A stretch of 64,000 bases of DNA from Dictyophora rubrovolvata (GCA_029959195.1 CP114117.1:1798001-1862000), one strand, 5' to 3'. Counted from the first letter of the stretch, positions 39,547 to 52,801 are shown. Translations and numbers: made by a program. Notes: a model not told the origin generated them from the letters alone.

Positions 39547-40807
39547 ATGCCCTCACGCTCGAGGTTCCGACCTTGTATAGACCTTCATGATGGTGTGGTT
39601 AAACAAATTGTAGGAGGATCATTGTCGGATAGCGATACAAGCTCCTTGAAAACAAACTTTGTCTCAAGGTGAGACGGTACAGAACTTTCGTTTGGACGAG
39701 GATCAAAATTCATCATTAGTTTCAAGCCATTCGCCTGTATATTACGCACGTTTATTCAAAGACCATAATTTGACTGGGGGTCATGTTATAAAACTTGGAC
39801 CCGATAACGATGGTGCAGCTAAAGCAGCCCTTGCTGAGTGGCCAAGTGCGTTTTAAGCGAATTCGGATTCGGAGGCTCTGCGGTCCTCAATTCTTCTTTA
39901 AAATAGATGGTTTCCACGTAGGTGGTGGAATTAATGATAACAATGCGAATCAATGGATTGAAGCTGGCGCTGAGAAGGTACTTTGGAAATGATTGAATAC
40001 TCGTATTTGCTTCTGACACGATCCAGGTGATCGTGACATCGTACTTATTTCCTGAATGTCGCTTTTCTCTGGAAAGATTGCAACGTTTATCGAAAGTTGT
40101 CGGGAAAGATCGACTGATCATTGACATAAGGTTTGTGTTTCTGTTTGAGTTATGTCCAAAACTAGTAATTGCTTTAGCTGTCGACGAAAAGAGAGTAAAT
40201 GGTATATTGCAATGAATAGATGGCAAGATCTAACAGACATGGAAGTTAATCAAGGTACAGCGGATAATTTGTATCAACGACATTGAATTAAAGTGGATAT
40301 GTTCAGAAACCCTAGATTTATTTTCTCAATATTGCAGGTATGTAAACATACCTTTCATTTCTTTTTGTACTTTAGCTGACTATTGGAAGCGAGTTTCTTA
40401 TTCATGCTGCAGACGTGGAAGGACTATGCCAAGGCGTCGATGAAGAGCTGGTGAAACGTGAGCGGTTTTTTTTCTAGTTATTCCTGACAGCATATTCACG
40501 TGGTTTTCAAGGTCTCGGTCAATGGGTGACTATCCCAACCACTTACGCCGGGGGAGCAAAAAGTACGTGATGTTACGTATTTATCCCAAAAATAATAATG
40601 ACGAGCAAAAAAAAAAAACAAGACGTTTCAGATCTGGATCTGGTCGATACCCTGTCGAATGGAAAGGTGGATCTAACATACGGAAGGTGAGAGGGGTTCG
40701 AATGTGTCAAGGGATACTGAGTGTCATTGTTGCTTAGTGCCCTGGACATTTATGGAGGAAGTTTGGTTAAATTTAGTGACCTGGTTGAATTATCGAGGTC
40801 AAGCTAG
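39547..40807 (+). CDS. HIS6: HisA-type isomerase of histidine synthesis (His6)
   Basis: This TIM-barrel enzyme isomerises ProFAR to PRFAR, the fourth step of histidine synthesis. About ten small exons join in frame from ATG 39547. They read in turn [113 protein letters not shown]-like [71 protein letters not shown] and [17 protein letters not shown]. The phosphate-binding GGG and the catalytic aspartates of IDLH and AADVEG are present. Length is about 260 residues, as in other fungi. Confidence 0.96.
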
Positions 40808-41080
40808 CCTAAATACATTCACTGAATATTACTTCTTTACATCATGATGGCATCACCATAGCGCGACTGTCAGGTCATATCCGGGTATGCCACAACCTCA
40901 CACTATAACACTAAAGCTCTAGCACTAAAAAAACAAGAATCCCCACATAATAATGATTTACAACGCGCAGATGCATCATGGCCGGGCAGAACAAAGGGGG
41001 CACGCGTGGGTTGATTTGTCAGCAGTACTAATAGAAGAGTGGCGGGCTTAGAAGCTTCTTCAAGCTGTCATCCAAAAACA

Positions 41081-43321
41081 ATGCCTTATCGAAAGTGCCG
41101 GGTTCGTGTTTCATCAACGCTGTTTTTTCATGTCATAATAATTAAAACTAAACTCAAAAGCATTTTGACCAAGTCACCGGCGAAACCATAGGCGCAGGTT
41201 GTCCCAAAGGAAGTTATTGCGAATTTGTTCATCCACGCTCTTCAGACTGGGAAGACGCGCGTGCGAGTAGACCAGTGGCACGGCCACAGCCTTATTCACG
41301 AAGAAGAGATCGCTCTGCTTCCGTCTCATCTAGCGGTGACTCGTCCAGAATCCCCCCAAGGATGCCGCAGCCGCCAACATGGTCATCAAGCAGGCATAGT
41401 GACTATCAGGCCCCCAAGGATCTGCTCAGCTCTAGACTCTCTGATCCAAACAGTCTAGGTTCACGACTCAATGCTCCAGCATTACCGCCGTCGCCTTCTC
41501 GTGAGACCCTTAGTTCTCGAATTCAAGATCCACGACAACAGACTTCAAGTTTAAATTCGCGAATTTCCGAAGTACCCTCACAAGCACCGCCAGCATCCTC
41601 TTCAAGTTGGGCAGCACCAAGCGTCGGTGCTGCTGGAAATAAATGGGGTTCAGGACACAAAAGAGCTGGTTCTCCAGGCTGGGGTGAACCAGGCGATGCG
41701 CATCTTTCATGGTCCGACTCAGCCGCAAAGCCCGCTCCGGCCCCCCCAAGTCGATCCCTAAGACAATCACCGCAAACCGTCAGGACTTCTAGCCGCGAAC
41801 CTTCGCTCAGTTCAGCGTTAGAGTCGTCAATGCAGCAAAAGGACCACCAGTCATCTATTTCTTTGTCTTCTTCGACGAGTAGGCCAACTCCAACGCTCGA
41901 GAGGCAACCATCCAGATCGGCTGTGCCATCACTACCCGCGCCACCGCCTCAGCAACTAATGTCATTACCGCCGTCTCAACCACAACAACCGCCAGCGCCT
42001 CCTCTTCCACTTCCCGTCTCTCCTGTCCAGAAAGCTCCAACGCTTCCCGTTTCAACAGCCCCCGTTTCTTCTGCACAAACGCAACTTCCACAAGTTTCAC
42101 GGCCCATTGACCGACGGCCTAGTGAAGTAGCGGAAGGTAAAAATGCATCTAATAACGTAAGGCAGCGTTCGGTAGACGTAGATCGAATGGCGTAAGGACA
42201 TCCATCCTTATTATTTATATGCGACTCATCTTTTTTTATGTATATTTCAGGGACCTTTGCAAAGCCTCCATGCAGTATATTGAGTACCACAAGGCAAGTG
42301 AAGCTTCGGAAAGAAGACGCACCCAAAGATCAAATTCTAAACCTCTTCGTATTGGTGATGGTGCCTCCCAGAAGATTCTCAACAGTGTACAAGAAGCCGA
42401 AGTCAAAGTCAAGGAAGAACGCTCGAAGTGGTATGAGTCGCTCCGGGGGGTATCCCTTAGCTGGCCATCCGTACCACCCAAAGACAGTCGGCTTGAAGAT
42501 GCCAGTCGGCAATTGCAGGCTCTCAAGCAGCAAGTTCAAGTACTTGAAGAAACACTTACTAGCGACAACACCCCAGAAAAAGATTCTTTGACAATAGAGC
42601 AAATTGTCGCGCGCCAAACTAATCTGGCCGAACGTTTGGAAGAAGTGGAGGAACACCAGGCAGATGTCGAAAATGACGTCGAACAGCGTTTAGACGATTT
42701 GGCCCAGAGACACCAGAATTCCTACGAAGACTTACATTCCGATGCCCTGGTCGAAGTGAAAGAGTCAACCGCCCTATCAAAAGTCTTGCAGGATCACATG
42801 GATCAACTATCCAAAAAACATGAAGCGTTCGCAGAGCAAATCACTCAGATATATAACCATCAAGCAGATATACTTCATAGATCACAAAAGTTACATGAAG
42901 AAAATGAAGAACTGAAAAAGCGCTTGGTTACTGTAAGTAATTGTTTTTTACACCCTTACCGAAGTGTATTTATCCTGTATATCCGTAGTACGAAGAACGA
43001 GACGCTCGTTTCCACTCGGACTTACAAGTTGCCGTCCAAACTCTCGATATGCTGAAACAACAGTCGCTAAGCATGCAAGGACGTACAGATCAATTGGCTG
43101 ATTCTTTGAAAACGATTGTAATGTCTCAGACTCGTGAGCATCTTGAAGAACAATTCGGTGTGGTGAAGCAAGAGATCGATCTGCATTTGAAAACAACCCA
43201 GGAGACCTTTGCCAAAGAATTCAGAGGCAAGTATGGCCCGGCGTTTAATTTACTCGAGCAACTTAGCACTCATATCCGAAATGCATTCAACGAGCCGAAT
43301 CAGGATGCTACGCTTAATTAA
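41081..43321 (+). CDS. CCCH-finger protein with long coiled coil
   Basis: The first exon is tiny (MPYRKCRVL) and joins to TGETIGAGCPKGSYCEFVHP, giving a C-x11-C-x5-C-x3-H zinc finger. A Ser/Pro/Arg-rich low-complexity region of about 300 residues follows, with repeated SSRL/NSRI motifs and Pro/Gln runs. After an intron at about 42195-42250 comes a long charged coiled coil (ASRQLQALKQQVQVLEETL; LAERLEEVEEHQADVENDVE; LHEENEELKKRLVT) that continues after another intron to EQFGVVKQEIDLHLKTTQET and ends DATLN. Total is about 680 residues. RNA binding is suggested by the finger type. Function is unknown. The start and finger resemble the gene at 52928-54690. Confidence 0.83.
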
Positions 43322-43448
43322 ATAATAAGTTTTTTTGTTGTAATTAATTAAAGTTGATTTCGCCAAAGAGGTCTTCCTCTAATAGTGCATAGCGCGTAGT
43401 AGGTTTATTTATGCACGAAATTAGTAAACACTTGTATAATTGTTATCA

Positions 43449-46400
43449 TTATAAATCCAAATCCATTTCATTCAACATTTCGTCATTAATTCCACCATCG
43501 TCAAACATATCTTCATCATCCTGTGCCACCTGTGGCTGCGCGGCTTGCTTCTTCTTTTCTTCGGCTGCTTCCACATCTTGCAAAGTCCATAGAGAGACTC
43601 CCGTTTGATTTTCATTTGGATTCTGAGAGATCGTCCGCATAAACAACTTTGAAAGAACAATAGCCATGTCTGTTGATAGGTTTGACGCAGTCTCCGTAAT
43701 ATACTGGTTTATCCATCGCGGCAATTTAGCACGCTTATCGGCTCTTGCAAACCGCTTCTCAACTGTTAAAATTTGGCGAGAAATTTGGAAAGATTGGACA
43801 CATTTACTTTATCAGCAAAAACCATCAATCCCCAATCTGTTTTTCCCCGCAAAACTCGCCCGACACACTGAGCAGCAGTTCGCATCGCGTCGAAACCCAA
43901 GAACTCTGATTCCCGTATTCGATACGCATCACGAAGATATTCCAAGCGAGCCTTGGAGAAAGTAATAACAGGTTTGAATGACATGCGAATATAGTGCAAG
44001 GTAAATGTGATCACCTTAAGTATACGACTTTCTGTGTATTGATATGGTACCCTTAAATCAGAATCGAAATCAACAATTCCGCCCCCACAAAGACTCATTT
44101 GAAGCACTCACCCGAACATAATTACGGCGCGTCCATAATTATGGTCAAAATCAATTCCTTCAGAAACTTTCCCTCGGGCTACAGATAACAGTACGGCGCC
44201 TCGACCATTATCACAAGCCTAAAAAAGAATGCAATTGATTCGTATATCAAGAAAACTAAAATTTCACCAACCCTTCGGTAATTTTCCAGAGCAATACTTG
44301 TCTCATTAGCATCTGGTGTTTCAACGAAAACTAATTTATGGTTCCAAACTTCATTCAAAATTCCCTCGAGTCGCATAAGGCAACCTCATTTACAATTGAA
44401 ATTTTGAAGTGCAAACATACCATATCATGCCAAGCTGCAACAATAGATTCCATATACAAATAACTTGGGAAAAAGGCAACGATCCCATCCGGAACTATCT
44501 TGCTATATTCAACGAGTATGCTTCCGAAATTCCGGACGACAGCGGGATCGTTTCGAACTTCAAAGCGAGAACTTATAGCTACTTGATCACTTCCTCGAGT
44601 TGTTACCTTCCAATTGATCATAACAATTCTGAAATGAAAACGGGGAAAGAGCAAAACATACCAACGGCAGGAAACAATTACGGGTCAGTGTCATCGGATA
44701 TGTTTCTTGTACCACAGGAGTAAACTGCAGCATCTTCGGGTACATGTCCAAAGGAGATATCGTTCCTGATGTGATAACCACACTACTGAAACGTTCGAAG
44801 ACAGGTTTGATAGCTAAAGAAGGATCTAAACATCTGATTGAAAAAAAGGCTAAAATGAGAACCTCCGAAGCATGAGCATGAAGAAATAAAACACCAACGT
44901 AAAATGAAAAATAGGATTCGGCACAGTAGCATTCTCTGTTTCGAAAGGCTCCAATATTAATAGGAAACCTGCATGGATAATCAGCGACACTTGGCGTTAT
45001 ATAAAACATTGGTTAGTAACCTTTATCATATGTCGCCACAAGTGTTGCAAAGCTAGCAACTTTTTGCAAGGCATAATATTCATCCAAGTTACCGAGCTCT
45101 AATGTCCTAACCAGAGACTGCAATCGTTCGGAACAGAACCTACGAAGGGAGAGTCAGGGGGACTGTTTTCATTGTAGTAGCAATGATCTGTTACCGCAAG
45201 GGTCGTTTCTCTATAAATGTTATGTCTTTCAAGTGTTGAAGAAAGGAAAGAGGGGTCTCAGCTACGACATGCAAAACACGCATACGAGTCTTGATGTTGT
45301 AGGTAACGCGGTGAGTCCCAAAACCGGTTCGACATCACGTACCTTGAGATATTCTACAAATCGTTTGAGGAAAGCGACGAAATGTTCCGCCTTTCGAATG
45401 TTCCCAGGGATGGCTTCTGTTAGTAAGTCCTCAGGAAGGACTGGGGGGAGGAAATGAGTATAAATCCGAAATGAGCGTTGGGAGAACAAACCTGGATTGG
45501 TCATGAGCGCATCAGCGTCGGATTCTTCTGCTTCTTGTAAACCCTCGACCAATTTGGCGTATTCGTCCTGTAATTTTGACGCATCTGTCCGTTTTATCCT
45601 ACATCAAAAATTGAGTTCATGTTATCAACTGTAAAAGGGGGTTAAATACTGACTCTTCAATCTTTTCACCCAGCTTAGTAACACTCCGTGCTGCAGATTC
45701 CAGCATCGGTCGTGTTAAATCGACGCTCAAGGATTCAATGCAGACATTATCTATGAGAAGAAGCTTTGGAAGGAAACATATCTCACTGCTATGGAAACAT
45801 ACCAATATTGTGGGCTTCGTCAAAAACGACAATGGCATCATTGGACAACTCCTTTGAGACTTGGTCCGCAACTTTTGGATCTAATAGATAATGAAACGAA
45901 TATATCACAACGTCCACGAAGGACATCTATGAATCATATAAATGTGAAACAGAAGATGAAAGCATGTGTTGTTGTTGTACCATTCGACGTATGGCAAAGT
46001 AAGGGCAAACAGTGTTCTCTCGGCCATATTGCTGAACATCCGCCAAGGTCCATATCCCTGGAGGTATTTGATGACCAGGTTCAGATTTATTCAGTTCCTT
46101 AAGGGGTATGAGTTAATGTTAATTGCAATAGTCCGAATGCTACAACGCACCTCGTGCCATTGGCAAAGAGGAACAGAGCCCGGAATTTTACGGCCTTTTT
46201 CACATACGGCAGAATTGGTCAAATCACGACAACGGGCATCTATGACACGACCTTTCTTCTCTTTTGAAACCTAGAACAGGTTTTGAGAGATTTCTTCACG
46301 CTCAGGGCAATGACAAAAATCTAACAGCAGGATTCAGGCAAAGGTTTTTACGACTTGTTAATCCCAATCCAGTAAAAGCCATTTCTTTTGCTTTTTGTTC

Positions 46401-46906
46401 AGGCGTCTCTGCCATTGCTGTGCGATATTCCATCAGTCTTTTCAGCTCTGCGAGGGCCTTTTCAATTTCGGGTACGGTTCGAGAGCAATATATTAATTTT
46501 CGTTTCGTAGGATAAAACTAGGAGTAGAATTGAATATCTCTGACACGGAGCATTTATCATACACACTTGTTGATATGATACAATGAGGGATAGTAGAGAT
46601 ACCGTCTTGCCGGTGCCACTAGGCATTTCTAATACGCAGTGGCCCTATAAAATAAGTTATATAAAGCTTCTAGGATGTTGAAAATAGCTTATGCCGTTGC
46701 ATCGAGTGTGCGCTTTAAGTCGCACATATATGAGTATTGTTCTGCAATGTATTAGGAACGGGTGTCATGGTTGAGCTAATAAGGTGGCGAGGTAACGAAC
46801 CAGGGTATATTCGGTCATAAGGAAATATAACCTTGACCAAAAATTAGAGAACTGCATCAAGCTTTGCCTTCGGACTTACAGGTAAATCATCTACATGAAA
46901 CTTCAT
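43449..46906 (-). CDS. RAD3: Rad3/XPD helicase of TFIIH
   Basis: A 5'-3' DNA helicase with an iron-sulphur cluster, core subunit of TFIIH in transcription and nucleotide excision repair. The start [20 protein letters not shown] (ATG 46906) is typical. Motif I reads [19 protein letters not shown]. The cluster cysteines are in [20 protein letters not shown] and the next CQWHE. Motif II is VVFDEAHN. Later parts give [18 protein letters not shown]-like [26 protein letters not shown], the phrase [34 protein letters not shown] and motif VI ([17 protein letters not shown]). The tail has [15 protein letters not shown] and an acidic end ([20 protein letters not shown]). About 12-14 introns are present. 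All motifs look intact. Confidence 0.97.
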
Positions 46907-47839
46907 GTCGACACACGCTGATGAAAATTGTGTAGAGTGCTTCTGACTAAAATGTATTACCTAATAACCTGTTCCTTCCTCGCGCGGAAGTTTGTCCAAA
47001 ATCCCGAAATTCCTGTGATCCTTAAAGCTTAAAGCTTCAAATTCAAGTGGAGCTTTCTGCTTTGACTGAAAGACTTTAGGAACGCTCTCACGCTCAATCC
47101 AAGTTGACACCTGTATTATAACCCCGAACGGTCGTGGTTGGATCATTTAGATCGCCGTTTGCAATGGTTTGTACGTCGATCAGATTTTCAGATTTTCAGA
47201 ACTGGAAAGTTTCTAAAACGTCGTACGCTCAAAAGTTGGCATTCCACCCTTAATATGCAATCTTCTGCAAACGCTTTACGATGCGCCTATCCGTCTGGCT
47301 CTTGTAACAGTGTCGTTACATGTAATCTAGTTCGTCTTTCAGTCTAAGACTGTCACCCGGCATGCAATGGAATCACTGAAAGCTGATGCATGATGCATGA
47401 CAATTTTTAATTCTTATCCTTCGGACATTGTATAACACCGCGCGGATAAAGCCCAACCACGAAGATGAAATTAATGCGTGATATACCGACATGCACCACA
47501 TCATGATGTACACCCGGCGCTAACATGTTTATATGGCGAGTAACAATAGAATTCCTGCACAGAGTTTGAAAGAAGTCATTTAAGAACAACGAAGAGACTG
47601 TTATTTATCGCATTTGTTAAATTACTGCGCGGAACCGTTTTATTTATAAAAGTGACTGCTTCGAAGGTTCCTGAGTCAGTACTGAGGCCGAGTCGAGTGG
47701 ACCTCAATTTGTCATCCGACACTGAGGTACCCAGCCGTCAACTGCTGATATCAGCCTGCGACGTCTGCACCAACGGTTTACCGACTGCAATTCGCATTGC
47801 TTTGCTGATATAGCTTTTTGAATTTCGCAAGATATAGAA
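46907..47839. other. intergenic stretch with two doubtful small frames
   Basis: Between the RAD3 and Zn2Cys6 starts lies 0.93 kb. Minus-strand frames at 46961-47146 (61 codons, starting MIQPRPFGVIIQ) and 47407-47589 are open and somewhat protein-like, but no family is recognised and no clear splice join links them. Direct repeats of TCAGATTT lie near 47180-47198 and TGATGCA is repeated at 47384-47399. Confidence 0.35.
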
Positions 47840-50800
47840 ATGGCAGAGCAGCATTATTATTACCAGCACCAACAACGCCCTCCGAGTCAGCGTCCTAACC
47901 ACGCTCAGTCCTCCCGAGCTGCTGCCGTCCAACCAACTTCTCAGTCAAGGTCAGACCAGCTTCCCCCAATCGATCCGGCTTTATCCGCCATGTATCCTTC
48001 ATATTATCCTCAGTATGATAATAGACAACAACAGCGCCACCATCCAGTTATGCACTCTTCCCCATCCGATGCCTCAGATTCAATTGCCAGTCCCAACACA
48101 GACATCTCAAACATCAACGGCAAACGCCCCGCTCCAGCTCCAACCGAAGATCCCAAAAGAATCCGGAAAGAAGACCCTTTAGCTCAAACGTCAACGATTG
48201 AAAAGGATCTACCTTCAAAGCCCAAGTCGACACGCGGTTCAAGGTACGTTCACACTCTTCAGGCTGCCTTTATATAGACTTCAATCTTTTCTAAGAGCAT
48301 GTACTGTTTGCCGCCGACAAAAGATGAAATGTGTTGGTGCCGAGAATGGCGGTCCCTGTAAACGTTGTCAAAGCGGCGGAACGGAATGCATATTTGAAGA
48401 GTCAAATCGAGGAAAAAGATCATCCAAGTTCGTATCTCCTCCTACATGGGACTTATACTTGTATTTCTGATTTGATTCTCAGAAAACATGAGTTACTGAC
48501 ACGCTCGCTGCGGAAAATGGAGCGAACACTAGACACTGTTCTGCGCTCGCTCAGCAATCCTGGCATGAGTGCCTTTGCTTCAGGAATGGTTTCCCGCTCT
48601 CCTTCTCCTTCCATTCAAAATCAAGCCGCTCAAACCCAAAGCCTCATTAACTCACCTTCTCCCCCTACAAGTGTAGAAGCATCTCCAAGCGTCTATCTAC
48701 CTGGTTCACCCAAACTGCATTCTCTACCAGATAATGAATTGAATCCCCTTGGCCTGCTAGCTGAAGCTAGTTTGTCTAACAGAAGAGCCCAGTTAGCTAA
48801 TCAATCGTCTTCTAATCGCATGCTAGGAAATTCGTTACAGCCAGAAGACGTTAAAAATGTTGGCGTAGCAAGCGATGTATACTTCAAACCAGGTTAGAAC
48901 ACCGTCACAGGCTATTTTTATTGGGGTTTTTCATTAATTTTTTTTTAACCTTGCAATAAAGGTCCCATGACTATTCTGCCTTTACGAAGACTTTACATCG
49001 AACGTCAAGTTCAACCTGAGATGCTAAGTTTCGTTAGTACGCAGGAAGTAGTTGATTTTTTCAACATGTAAGTTATTTTGACTCTCTTGAGAGAAAATTT
49101 TGCAAATGTTATGACATTAGCTATTTCGATCACATGAACGTAAGGGAACAACACCAATGAATCTTGTTTTGTTTGCTGATTTATCCGTCCGCGTCTAGCA
49201 TCACTGCAGTCTCCTTGAAAAAGATTTACATACGCCATCATTTGTATGCTCCCGTTCACCGTTCTTATTAACAACTAGTGCGTAAAATGTCTCTGCTCTT
49301 CTCTCATTGTCTTATCACACTAAACCGTCGCTGCGCTATTCCCAGTCTGCGCGATTGCATCAAAGTTTTACGTTCAAAAACAGGAATTGCACCTCAGATT
49401 AACCAATTTAGCCAAAAGTCTAGCCTTTAGAGTCCCAGAAAGAGGCTATAAATCAGTAGAGGTATAATTAATTAAGAAGCATCTCGATTATCACGGTTTT
49501 GACTATGCAGTAGATTGTTCAAGCATATCTACTTTTGGCCTTATGGGGTTGTGGTCCGGTCGAAAGGTTCGAACAGGACAAAACGTGGCTCTTACTCGGA
49601 ATGGGCATTCGGTATGTCCTTATCGTACTAAATTTTTTTTAAAACCCGCAATTTCTATCCAATTTTTTTAGGATGGCGACAGACTTAAATCTTCATCGGA
49701 AATCCAATATGGACGTTAGCTCAATGATCACTGACGAAGAAAGGTCTCGAGGACGAGAGATTTTGAATCGAGAAAGAACTTGGTTGTACGTGTAAACTTA
49801 TCATATATGACCGAAAAGAACCTCCGATTCTTGTTTTAGACTATGCTTTGCGCTTGACAGGAGTGTCGGCGCCCAAATGGGTAAACCACATTCAATCAAA
49901 GAAGAGTATGTGAAACAAGCGTAGTTCTGTCACTTTCTAACTCAATTTTCGGTACAAAAAAGCTTCATAATACGCAATGCAAACAATTGGTGGCGAGGCT
50001 CACTTTCCCTCTCATCTGATATATCCTTATGCTCCTACGTGGTTCGTTTGATGCCCACTATTTTATATGTGAGACATGATACGATACTAATTGTATGTAA
50101 TTTCAGGAATTACAAAGAATCCTCTCCCGTAGCCTCGATTTTTTGTACTCGGGAACATCCACCGCGTCAGGTCTGCAGACAGATTGCGACTATCTTTTGG
50201 TTACCAAAACAATTGAGACACAAATTATGGCCTGGAGTTCAGAAGTTGGACTGCGTAGAGCAGAAATAGGTACGCTACGCTACCTCATAAAAGTATCGTA
50301 CGAGAGTCTGAGGTATAATTCATAATTAATAGTTGACCAACCTGATGCGGCTTTCCGTTTTACGCTTAAGGATTTCTATCTCAATTACGCGTTACTAGTT
50401 GTCAACTCGTTCGGCTTGCAAAATGCCTTGGAAAGGTCGCGTGTTGATTTGGGTCATTTCTTTGCAAGGTGCTATGGTGCTGCTCAGACGGTGGCTACGA
50501 TCGTCAGGGATGAACTTGGCCCTTCGGGATGGCTACGTTATTGCACAGACACCAATTTCGTTCAAATATCATACGCCATTTTGAGCTTATTGAAGGTGCC
50601 TCTTACTTCTTTCCCGGATGCGCGATTGTCTAATTTCTTCCCAGTATTTCCGGCCAGAATTTCGCCCTTTTCTTGAAAACGAGCAAAAAACTATATCTCT
50701 CATCAGGGATGTTGCTGACTGGCTCGACAAAGTCGCCGTAGGGCCATTACACACTCCGGCACTCTATTCTTCTTTTCTACGAGTCCTAATCGCTGCTAAA

Positions 50801-51342
50801 TTTGACAACTATCTTGCTGTCCAATCAACGGCATCTGAGTCGTCAAATCTCAGTGGGGAGCAACAAGCCAATGGTGTCGCAGTGGAAGGTGCCGCACCGA
50901 ACACCAATTCGCTTATGTTGACCAACACGCAATACCAGATAATGGGTTTGGAAAGTAATGCGGAGGATTTTTTCCAATCTGCTGGCGAAATGGGTCCCGC
51001 GGCGGATATAAGCATATTCCCTCCTCGAATGGCCGATACAAGGACGGATGCTTCTAATGTAATCTCCATGGATAGCATCTTGAGTAGCGATTTCTGGGAC
51101 AGTGTCCTTGTACCGGGTGCGTTTTTTTTAAAAATTCGTGCTGAATTGTAAGGACATGAATGATTCTCTTCTTAGGCTATTCTCAATCTTTAGAAGGCCT
51201 CAGCGCCGGCTTTGTATATGGAGCGAATGGAAACTCGGGGTATATTGCTTCACGATTATGCTCCCCAATAACATCTACTGTTCATACACCCCTTTTGAAC
51301 CCGGGACCTGACCTGGTCGCATGCCAGTTGGGTGACAGTTAG
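47840..51342 (+). CDS. Zn2Cys6 fungal transcription factor
   Basis: Starts at ATG 47840 with a Gln/Tyr/Pro-rich region (MAEQHYYYQHQQRPPSQ) and a basic patch (NGKRPAPAPTEDPKRIRK). After the first intron the binuclear zinc cluster reads ACTVCRRQKMKCVG, then GGPCKRCQSGGTECIF, with six cysteines spaced 2-6-8-2-6. A coiled stretch follows (LLTRSLRKMERTLDTVLRSL) as expected for dimerisation. The middle homology region is spread over many exons: EVVDFFNI-type, YFDHMN, HHCSLLEKDLHTPSFVCSRS, FYVQKQELHLRLTNLAKSLA, IVQAYLLLALWGCGPVERFE, TWLLLGMGIRMATDLNLHRK and ELNRERTWL-type. The C-terminal part is polar, with a short acidic activation-like tail ending ACQLGDS. Target genes cannot be told. Confidence 0.93.
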
Positions 51343-51487
51343 CTTGAAAGGAATGTGTATGCATGTGTGTATCCTAGTCTCCATGTTCATATTTAGCATT
51401 GTAGTGCCTTCGATAGGCGTGTAGGTATATGTATCCTTTGATAGATTCCCGGTAATGTCCAAAGATAAAGGTACTTGCATGATACAA

Positions 51488-52801
51488 TTACATCCAACCT
51501 ATTCGATAGTAGCAATACACTACGTCTTCCTTTTCCTCACCAGTATAGGCATCGCATATAATATCTTGTCGAGACAAAATGGCCAAGTCCCATAATGTAT
51601 CATCTATCTGAACTCCGGAAGCCCGACGGTTCGCAAGTACGTCTTCAATGAACGGAAATACCGTCTCTATCTTTTGTGATTCTTTGACATGAGTTCTTCT
51701 TAGGGGAATGATTAGATGGAAAAGTGGATAAACGTCCTTGGAATACGGATCAACTTTTGAGAAATCATGGCGCTCCCACACAGGGTAAGAAGGCTTTTTG
51801 AGAAAGTATTGAATGCAGCTTTTGACCCAAACGGCATGAAAGTCCTCATAAATGATATCCGTCCCTAAAATGACATCGAAGCCCATACTATAAATCCATT
51901 CTTTTTTCCGTTTTTCAGGGACAGATTGAGCTTCATGAACCTCTGCCCAATTGAGCAGACATGCTCGAACGGCAGGGAAGTAAGCGCATGGAGGAAAATC
52001 AACTTCATTCTCGGGGCCAGGGTCGGGATTTATCGTTCCTCGTTGCTCGGGAAAGTTTTCAGACAGATTAAAGCATAGATTAGAAAAGACTGAAGGATAA
52101 AAATCTGTTGCCACGACTGAAGTATCGATGTCTTGGCCGCAAAGCTGTTGTGAGTCGCGGAAGAGCTGTTGGAGTAGTTTGCCGTGTATGATGGATGTCA
52201 ATCCTGTCCCAGCTCCCAATTCTAGAGTGTTAAGCGAGGATGATTTGGATAACAAGCGTGGTGAAATACCGAAAGCCTCTGGAGTCTCTGTGATGAGCTG
52301 TGATAAGACACATGAACCGCCCCATGTTATCGTTCCGACACTGGAAGTGTCCGACGACTCAAGAGGCGCGTCTCGAATTAATACAGAGAGATTGCTAGCA
52401 TTCGTTTGAAAAGTGAATGTCCTGGCCAAAGCCCCAGATGCAGCCTCCCCAGCACAAATGGCAAGAATAGCTGCAGCACGCTCAATAATGTAGTTATCCT
52501 GCTTTTCATTAGGCTCTTGGGTGTATTTTGATATGAATCGTGTAAGCCATTGAACTGAAAATGAGCGTTCGAAATCGTCTGTTTGAACTGCTTCTATGGC
52601 TGTTTTTGCTGCTTGAACGCGGCCGTTTGGGAAATACGCCTGTGTAGTATCTGCCGGAGCCTTGCCCTCCTTTCGGATACGGGAACCTCTAACTTCGGGT
52701 ATGAAGATTCGATGTAGTAGTGTCAGGGCGTTCAACAACTCATCGTTTGAACATGATCGAACCGTTTTCAGGGACGGTAAGAAAATACTTGGAGGATCCA
52801 T
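51488..52801 (-). CDS. SAM-dependent methyltransferase of the METTL21/Efm type
   Basis: One uninterrupted exon of 437 residues from ATG 52801 (MDPPSIFLPSLKTVRS). The N-terminal ~170 residues are mainly helical. The class I methyltransferase fold then shows the upstream motif GTITWGGSCVLSQLI, motif I (LNTLELGAGTGLTSI), an acidic turn (VVATDFYPSVFSNLCFNLS) and motif post-II (FDVILGTDIIYEDFHAVWV). The end is SRQDIICDAYTGEEKEDVVY then CYYRIGWM. The T.W..S..L start and D..IY pattern fit the Methyltransf_16 family, whose fungal members modify lysines of elongation factors and other proteins. Substrate cannot be decided. The gene converges on the Zn2Cys6 gene with about 145 bases between stops. Confidence 0.9.
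   Translation of the reverse strand: MDPPSIFLPSLKTVRSCSNDELLNALTLLHRIFIPEVRGSRIRKEGKAPADTTQAYFPNGRVQAAKTAIEAVQTDDFERSFSVQWLTRFISKYTQEPNEKQDNYIIERAAAILAICAGEAASGALARTFTFQTNASNLSVLIRDAPLESSDTSSVGTITWGGSCVLSQLITETPEAFGISPRLLSKSSSLNTLELGAGTGLTSIIHGKLLQQLFRDSQQLCGQDIDTSVVATDFYPSVFSNLCFNLSENFPEQRGTINPDPGPENEVDFPPCAYFPAVRACLLNWAEVHEAQSVPEKRKKEWIYSMGFDVILGTDIIYEDFHAVWVKSCIQYFLKKPSYPVWERHDFSKVDPYSKDVYPLFHLIIPLRRTHVKESQKIETVFPFIEDVLANRRASGVQIDDTLWDLAILSRQDIICDAYTGEEKEDVVYCYYRIGWM

Noticed and set aside
40690-40702. tRNA B-box-like GGTTCGAATG in a HIS6 intron
   Set aside because: No matching A-box, cloverleaf or T-run; the surrounding bases are explained as an intron.
47138-47347. Plus-strand 69-codon frame upstream of the Zn2Cys6 gene
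   Set aside because: Composition is not protein-like and it overlaps a more convincing but still doubtful minus frame.
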